Source: Candidatus Rifleibacteriota bacterium
Lineage (GTDB): Bacteria; Riflebacteria; Ozemobacteria; Ozemobacterales; Ozemobacteraceae
Length of the DNA: 17,046 nucleotides
NCBI GenBank assembly: GCA_029565415.1
Contig: JAKQOH010000035.1
Coordinates: 1 to 17,046, forward strand
Direction of reading: 5' to 3'
A model generated the notes under the pieces. The model was not told where the DNA came from. It was given only the letters and a program-made list of their open reading frames with translations, and did not search any database. Shown here piece by piece: positions 12,419-17,046 of this stretch. The stretch's first letter is position 1. Each line of letters begins with the position of its first letter. Made by a program: the position numbers and the translations under genes.

Positions 12419-13663
12419 ATGGGACATCTGAAACTTGCGTGGAGAAATCTGCTTCATCGCCCGGCCAGAACAGGTCTCACCGTTGTCGGCATCGCGCTCG
12501 CCGTTGCCGTGGCCGTCAGTCTGATCGGATTCAACGTGGGATACCGCGAATCGATCAACACGAGCATCGACAAGCTGGGGTTCCAGGTCATGCTGATGGC
12601 GAAGGGATGCCCGTACGAGGCCGCCACCATGATGCTCAAGGGGGGGACGGGCCTGCTGTATCTGCCGACATCGACATTCGACGAGGTGCAAAACGACCCG
12701 GAGATCGCGGCGATCACGCCGATCTTCATCGGGGTGGCCGAGAAAGAGGGAAGCGGCATCCGTGACGATTCGGCCTCCTCCTTTGCTATTCTTAGTGGTA
12801 TAGAAACCGACAGCTTTCTCGCCATGAAGCCGTGGCTCTCTTTTTCACAGGCCCCCGGGGCTGCCGGAAGCCGGTGGTTCGCGAAGGAGTCGCCCGACGA
12901 GATCGTGATGGGATACGAGGTTGCCGAGTTCGAGCAGCGCAAGGTCGGCGACTCGTTCTACGCGACCGTGACCCCGCAGGGAAGCACCGAACCCGTCACC
13001 CACCAGTTCCGGGTTGTGGGCATCCTCGAACGGACCGGGACCCAGGATGACGGAACGGTGTTCCTGCCGCTGTCGACGGCCCGGAAGATCTTCAACCGCC
13101 CCGACGAGCTGACGATCGTGGGGATCAAGCTGCGGGAGTTCTCGGGCGTGAAGCTGCGCGAATTCGAGAAACGCTGGGCGAAGCTGCCCGAAGTCCAGGT
13201 CGTCAGTCTCCAGCAGGTGAAGACCACGCTCGTCAGTCTCGTCGAAACCGCCCAGACGATGATCGCCGCCGTCGCCATCATCGCCATCATCGTCGCGATC
13301 ATCGGGGTCATCAATACGATCCTGATGAGCGTCGCCGAGCGAACCGGTGAAATTGGCATCATGAAGGCAATCGGTGCTTCCCGGAGCGATATATTCCAGT
13401 TGATATGGGCGGAGACGCTGATCATCTGCCTTGCGGGAGGCGTTCTTGGGTGTCTCACGTCGATGCTGGGCTCGAGGGGCGTCGAGGCGGCACTCCGGAT
13501 GCTGATCGATGTCGGCGCGCACGGATCGATCGTGGCAATCACGCCGGCGATTCTGGCAGGTGCGCTTGCAGGGGCAACGGCGCTCGGTGTTTTCGCGGGG
13601 CTGTATCCGGCCTGGCGCGCCTCATCCCTGCGGCCAATCGAGGCGATCCGTGAGGGCGAGTGA
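12419..13663 (+). CDS. MacB/FtsX-type ABC transporter permease
   Basis: 414 residues with the four-helix MacB/LolC plan: TM1 at about 18-38, a large periplasmic domain (about 40-275), then TM2 (about 280-304), TM3 (about 328-350) and TM4 (about 375-398). Conserved parts seen: SVAERTGEIGIMKAIGASRS (304-323), the coupling segment after TM2; and the typical ending GLYPAWRASSLRPIEAIREGE shape (394-414). The periplasmic domain opens with an unusual MLMAKGC64PYEAATMMLKGG segment. It works as a dimer with the ATPase encoded next, using ATP hydrolysis to move the periplasmic domain (mechanotransmission) for export or lipoprotein handling. The substrate is unknown. CGGAGG lies shortly before the ATG. 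Residues 122-129 are written with eight consecutive A/T-ending codons, unlike the rest of the gene. Confidence 0.9.
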   Translation: MGHLKLAWRNLLHRPARTGLTVVGIALAVAVAVSLIGFNVGYRESINTSIDKLGFQVMLMAKGCPYEAATMMLKGGTGLLYLPTSTFDEVQNDPEIAAITPIFIGVAEKEGSGIRDDSASSFAILSGIETDSFLAMKPWLSFSQAPGAAGSRWFAKESPDEIVMGYEVAEFEQRKVGDSFYATVTPQGSTEPVTHQFRVVGILERTGTQDDGTVFLPLSTARKIFNRPDELTIVGIKLREFSGVKLREFEKRWAKLPEVQVVSLQQVKTTLVSLVETAQTMIAAVAIIAIIVAIIGVINTILMSVAERTGEIGIMKAIGASRSDIFQLIWAETLIICLAGGVLGCLTSMLGSRGVEAALRMLIDVGAHGSIVAITPAILAGALAGATALGVFAGLYPAWRASSLRPIEAIREGE

Positions 13664-13680
13664 ACGAAAGGAACCAATTC

Positions 13681-14412
13681 ATGAAGAGCGAAAACGATAC
13701 AACGATGACCGATATCGTTCTTGAGGCACAGGGACTCACAAAGTCCTACCGGCGCGGCAGTGAGACGGTCCATGCTCTTTCCGGGGTCGATCTCACGATC
13801 CGGGCCGGTGAGATGGTCTCGATCCTGGGCCCTTCCGGCTCGGGCAAGACGACGCTGATCAATCTGCTCTCGTGTCTCGACGCCCCTGATGCAGGCGTGC
13901 TCTCCATCGCCGGCAGATCCGTTTCCGGGCTGGGGGAGGAGGCGCTGACCGAGGTGCGGCGCGGCCGGATCGGGTATGTCTTCCAGAAGTTTCATCTCCT
14001 GCCGGCGCTGACGGTGGCCGAGAACGTCGAACTTCCCCAGATGTTCCTCGGCCGGCCCGTCGATCGGGCGCGCACGATGGAGCTCCTCCGGCTCGTCGGC
14101 CTCGAAGACCGCGCCGGGCATCTTCCGCGCGAACTTTCGGGCGGGCAGATGCAGCGCGTTGCGATTGCGCGGGCTCTCATCGTCCAACCGAAGATCCTGA
14201 TTGCCGACGAGCCGACGGGGAATCTCGACCGCGTCAACGGGGAAGCCATCTTCGCCCTATTCCGGCAACTCATCGAGACCGAGCGGCTTGCCGTGATCGT
14301 CACGACCCACAATCACGCGCTCGGTTCCCGCGCCGACCGGATCATCACCCTCGAAGACGGGCGCATCGTGCGGGAGGAGGCCGGAGCGGCGAGCATCGGA
14401 TCGCCGGCCTGA
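13681..14412 (+). CDS. LolD/MacB-type ABC transporter ATP-binding protein
   Basis: 243 residues from the ATG at 13681 (AAAGGA 8 bases upstream); a GTG at 13660 overlapping the permease end is possible but has no better ribosome site. All nucleotide-binding motifs are present: Walker A GPSGSGKT (50-57), Q-loop VFQKFHLLPALT (100-111), signature LSGGQMQR (152-159), Walker B ILIADEPTGNLD (172-183) and switch His210 in VTTHNH. The TVAENVELP and EPTGNLD wording is typical of the LolD/MacB/FtsE class, which pairs with four-helix permeases like the one encoded 17 bases upstream. It is a cytoplasmic ATPase powering that permease. Last gene of the operon; a hairpin terminator follows at 14421. Confidence 0.93.
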   Translation: MKSENDTTMTDIVLEAQGLTKSYRRGSETVHALSGVDLTIRAGEMVSILGPSGSGKTTLINLLSCLDAPDAGVLSIAGRSVSGLGEEALTEVRRGRIGYVFQKFHLLPALTVAENVELPQMFLGRPVDRARTMELLRLVGLEDRAGHLPRELSGGQMQRVAIARALIVQPKILIADEPTGNLDRVNGEAIFALFRQLIETERLAVIVTTHNHALGSRADRIITLEDGRIVREEAGAASIGSPA

Positions 14413-14420
14413 CGGGGGCC

Positions 14421-14465
14421 GGTGCCGCGAGCATCGGTCGATGCTCTCCGGCACCTCGCCCTTTT
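14421..14465 (+). terminator. Intrinsic terminator of the exporter operon
   Basis: GGTGCCG plus GAGCAT on the left and ATGCTC plus CGGCACC on the right form a two-part stem with a small internal bulge and a 6-base loop (CGGTCG). It ends at 14455 and is followed by TCGCCCTTTTC. It lies 8 bases after the ATPase stop. On the - strand no T run follows, so it would end the kinase/regulator transcript poorly. Confidence 0.7.
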
Positions 14466-15838
14466 CACGGTTTGACGCCGAGTTTGCGCAGTTTGTACCG
14501 GAGCGTGCGCTCGTGAATCCCCAGCCGGCGGGCCGCTTCCGACTGATTACCTCCGGCTGTGGAAAGGGCCTCGGAGAGGAGCTGTCGCTCCAGCTCGTCG
14601 ACCCGCTCCGGCAGCGTGCCGCCTGACCGGGGGGCGTGGTCCCGGGAATCGGGTTCGACAATTTCGCCGAACCGTTCGGGAAGATCGCCGAGGTCGATTT
14701 CCGGCTTGTCCGAGAGCAGGAGAAGACGTTCGATCGTGTTTTCGAGTTCGCGAACATTACCGGGCCATTTCCATGCGCAAAGCGCCTCGAATGCCTCGGG
14801 GGTGAACCCCTTCGGAGAAAGGCGATACTGCTTCGCCTTGCGTGCCGTGAGTTCGCGGATCAGGAGCGGAAGATCCCCGAGCCGCTCCCGCAGCGGGGGT
14901 ATGCGGAGAGGAATCACGGCGATCCGGTAAAACAGGTCTTCCCGGAAGCGCCCTTCCTTTACCATGATTTCCAGGTTCCGGTGGGTGGCAGCTACCCAGC
15001 GCACGTCGGCTTTTCGCACCTGGTTGTCGCCGAGCCGGCAGTATTCATTGTTCTGAAGAACCCGCAGAAGTTTGGGCTGGACGGCGAGAGGGAGTTCCCC
15101 GATCTCGTCCAGGAACAGCGTGCCTCCCGTGGCTTCCTCGATCCGGCCCGGTCTGACGCGGTCTGCCCCGGTGAAGGCGCCGCGCGAATGACCGAAAAAT
15201 TCGCTTTCGATCAGGTTCTCCGGGATCGCTCCGCAGTTGATCGCGACGAACGGATGCCCCGCCCGCGGGCTCAGATCGTGAAGCCTGCGCGCAAAGAGTT
15301 CTTTCCCGGTGCCGGTTTCCCCCTGGACCAGGACGGGGGCCACGCTTGGCGCCGCCCGGTCGAGCTGGGCAAGCACTGCACGGAAGCGTTCGTCGGAGCC
15401 GAGGATGTCGGAATCGGTCCGAAGGCCGGCAATCTGGGCCCGGAGAGCTCGGTTTTCCCGTTTCAGCAGGACATGCTCCCGGACGATTTCGAGCTTTCCC
15501 TGGAGGAGGGCGATGTCGACGGGTTTTTCCAGATAATCGAGGGCTCCGAGCCGCATCGCCTCGACGGCGGTCTGAACGCTCGCATACCCGGTGACGAGCA
15601 GAACGGCGAGATCGGGATCCGCCTCTTTGAACTTCTTCAGGAGTTCGAGGCCGTCGAAGCGGGGCATGCGAAGATCGGTGACCACGAGATGCGCGCCGAG
15701 GCGCCGGAGATGATCGAGAGCCGGGCCGGCTTCGGAAAACGCGGTCGCGTTGTTCCCGAGCCTGATGATGGCTTCGGCGAGCAGCGTCGCCTGCCGGAGA
15801 TCATCGTCGATGACGAGAACGTCAAGAGGGGTCGCCAT
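14465..15838 (-). CDS. NtrC-family sigma-54-dependent response regulator
   Basis: 457 residues from the ATG at 15838-15836 (GGGAGG upstream). Receiver domain 1 to about 120: DDD at 11-13, phospho-acceptor D55 in VVTDLRMP, T83 and K105. The AAA+ domain at about 147-385 has Walker A GETGTGKE (173-180), the sigma-54 contact loop GAFTGA (220-225), Walker B LFLDEIGE (241-248) and arginines in FREDLFYR and PPLRER. A Fis-type helix-turn-helix ends the protein ([20 protein letters not shown], 431-450). All key residues are present, so it should be a functional enhancer-binding activator. It overlaps the upstream kinase gene by 17 bases. Its plausible target is the sigma-54 promoter at 11156, whose operon ends only 53 bases from this gene's stop. 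Confidence 0.95.
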   Translation of the reverse strand: MATPLDVLVIDDDLRQATLLAEAIIRLGNNATAFSEAGPALDHLRRLGAHLVVTDLRMPRFDGLELLKKFKEADPDLAVLLVTGYASVQTAVEAMRLGALDYLEKPVDIALLQGKLEIVREHVLLKRENRALRAQIAGLRTDSDILGSDERFRAVLAQLDRAAPSVAPVLVQGETGTGKELFARRLHDLSPRAGHPFVAINCGAIPENLIESEFFGHSRGAFTGADRVRPGRIEEATGGTLFLDEIGELPLAVQPKLLRVLQNNEYCRLGDNQVRKADVRWVAATHRNLEIMVKEGRFREDLFYRIAVIPLRIPPLRERLGDLPLLIRELTARKAKQYRLSPKGFTPEAFEALCAWKWPGNVRELENTIERLLLLSDKPEIDLGDLPERFGEIVEPDSRDHAPRSGGTLPERVDELERQLLSEALSTAGGNQSEAARRLGIHERTLRYKLRKLGVKP

Positions 15839-17046
15839 GAGGGCCTCCCGTGGAGTCGGGGTTGGAGGGGAGCCGGAGCTCGAACACCGTGCCCTCGGTG
15901 CCGCTCGCGATGAGCCGCAGGCTGCCGCCAAGGGCACAGGCCATCCGATGGGCGTTGTACAGCCCGAGGCCTGTTCCATCGGGCCGGGCCGTGTTGCCGG
16001 CCAGAAAGAGATGGTCGAGGATCTGTTGCGGAAGTCCGGGACCGTCGTCCGTGACGCGAAGGATGCTGTGCCTGCCTTCCGTCACGATCGAGAGGCGCAC
16101 ATGGTTCGCCCCCGCCTGAGCGGCATTCGAAATCAGGTTCCAGACCAGGCGGCGGAGGAGTTCCGGGTCGGATTCGACGGCCAACCCGGGAGGGGCCTCC
16201 GAAACGAGCGATGTTTGGGGAAAGGATGTCGCATACGCGAGTTTCACTTCGTCGAGCCAGGGGGCGAGGGAGAACCGCTGGATCTTCGGAAGGATCGGAC
16301 GCGTTGTCTGGAGCAGTCCATGGACGAGACTGTTGGCTTCACGGACCGTCTGCCTGAGCATCTCGAGACGTTTTCCTGCTTCTGACGACACCCCGGCCGG
16401 CAACTCGGAAACCGCCGACTGGAGCGAATCGAGGCCGAGGGCGAGGGTGTTGAGCGGGTTGCGGATTTCATGGGCGACGCCCGAAACGATCCGTGCCAGC
16501 CCTTCGCTGCGGCGTTCGGTTTCTTCGAGAAGACGTTTCTGTTCGAGCAGCTCCGCGTTGCGGAACTCCCGGCGTCTCAGCAGCAGGAGAAGTCCGACGG
16601 AAAGGATGCAGGAGACGGCGATGGCCGAGAGAGCGGCCTTGCGGAGGGCCGAGAGGCCGGGATCGTCGAGCTCGAGAAGGAATCGGCCGACCGGTTTCCC
16701 GTGAAGGACGATGGGGCGTGAGAGGGTGGGGATGCCCTTCGTGCCGGCCGGGGCGGATGCCGGGGACAGGATCGGTTTGTCCTGCATGTCGACGAGCTCG
16801 AGCCGACGGATGTCGGGATGCTGCCGGAAGCGCTCGATCAGGGCAGGAAGGCCGACGTTGCGTTCGAAGCCGAGAACGAACGCGACATCGGCGATGACGC
16901 GGACGAGGCCGCCGTCCGGCATGCGGAGCGCGACCCCGAAGGCGTCGGCCTCGCAGAACATGCCTTCGGAAAAACCGAATACATGCTCCGTCTTGGCGCC
17001 ATGCAGCACCTCGTGGCAGCCGTACGACTCGGGCAGCGACTCGGCC
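15822..17046 (-). CDS. Membrane sensor histidine kinase, N-terminus beyond the window
   Basis: 407 residues are visible, and the frame is still open at the window edge, so the first membrane segment is missing. A GTG at 17009 is a possible but unsupported start. Visible residues 1 to about 130 are a periplasmic sensor domain opening with ESYGCHEVLHGAKTEH and FSEGMFCEAD, followed by a single-Cache-like pattern (IERFRQHPDIRRLELVDMQD, then PVGRFLLELDD). A membrane helix lies at about 135-156. The HisKA helix carries His192 in VSGVAHEIRNPLN; the ATPase domain has the N-box NLISNAAQAG, G1 DDGPGLP and G2 GTGLGLYNAH. It is of the NtrB/ZraS/AtoS kind that pairs with NtrC-type regulators. Its stop lies within the regulator gene (17-base overlap), so the two are coupled. 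The signal is unknown. Confidence 0.93.
   Translation of the reverse strand, partial: AESLPESYGCHEVLHGAKTEHVFGFSEGMFCEADAFGVALRMPDGGLVRVIADVAFVLGFERNVGLPALIERFRQHPDIRRLELVDMQDKPILSPASAPAGTKGIPTLSRPIVLHGKPVGRFLLELDDPGLSALRKAALSAIAVSCILSVGLLLLLRRREFRNAELLEQKRLLEETERRSEGLARIVSGVAHEIRNPLNTLALGLDSLQSAVSELPAGVSSEAGKRLEMLRQTVREANSLVHGLLQTTRPILPKIQRFSLAPWLDEVKLAYATSFPQTSLVSEAPPGLAVESDPELLRRLVWNLISNAAQAGANHVRLSIVTEGRHSILRVTDDGPGLPQQILDHLFLAGNTARPDGTGLGLYNAHRMACALGGSLRLIASGTEGTVFELRLPSNPDSTGGPHGDPS

Noticed and set aside
17013..17027. c-type haem site (CxxCH) in the kinase sensor domain
   Set aside because: The sequence is S-Y-G-C-H; the first Cys of the motif is Ser, so no haem attachment site is supported in the visible part.

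Overview
The window is GC-rich, gene-dense DNA with strong Shine-Dalgarno sites and short or overlapping gene junctions. It encodes a lipoprotein, a signal-peptide-bearing beta-barrel-like protein and a sigma-54 activator. This indicates a diderm (Gram-negative type) bacterium, probably with an anaerobic or facultative lifestyle. The sequence alone does not fix the phylum. I found no tRNA, rRNA, insertion sequence, CRISPR array or tandem repeat, and no gene-free stretch over 300 bases. The largest gap is 9509-9761.

Region A (1-5842, + strand) is the distal part of an operon for a membrane-bound group 4 [NiFe]-hydrogenase-like, Complex I-related machine. In order it holds the tail of a HyfB-like subunit, then HyfC-, HyfE-, HyfF-, HyfG-, HyfH- and HyfI-like subunits, ending at a perfect 12-bp hairpin terminator. 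The membrane arm and the FeS relay look intact. The large subunit has lost one of its four metal-ligand cysteines (CxxC is now C-Y-A-D), has Asn in place of the first-motif His, and ends without the usual cleavable tail. It therefore resembles the hydrogenase-related Ehr/Mbx-type complexes more than a working hydrogenase.

Region B (5856-9508, - strand) has two separately terminated genes. One is an MtaD-like adenosine-derivative deaminase with an unusual C-terminal CYTH (triphosphate tunnel) domain, behind a good sigma-70 promoter. The other is a 501-residue lipoprotein of unknown function with an N-terminal Ig-like domain.

Region C (9762-17046) looks like an envelope system with its own regulator. 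It starts with an outer-membrane beta-barrel candidate. A near-consensus sigma-54 promoter (11156-11171) follows, leading a four-gene operon: a degenerate FMN-binding-domain protein, a small anchored OB-fold-like protein with a CPxxGCW motif, a MacB/FtsX-type permease and its LolD/MacB-type ATPase. Convergent to it (- strand) are an NtrC-type sigma-54 activator and its membrane histidine kinase, which overlap by 17 bases and are obvious candidates to switch the sigma-54 operon. No MacA/HlyD-type adaptor is present. The set does not match an exporter I can name and is, with the ligand-deficient HyfG, the best candidate for something undescribed.
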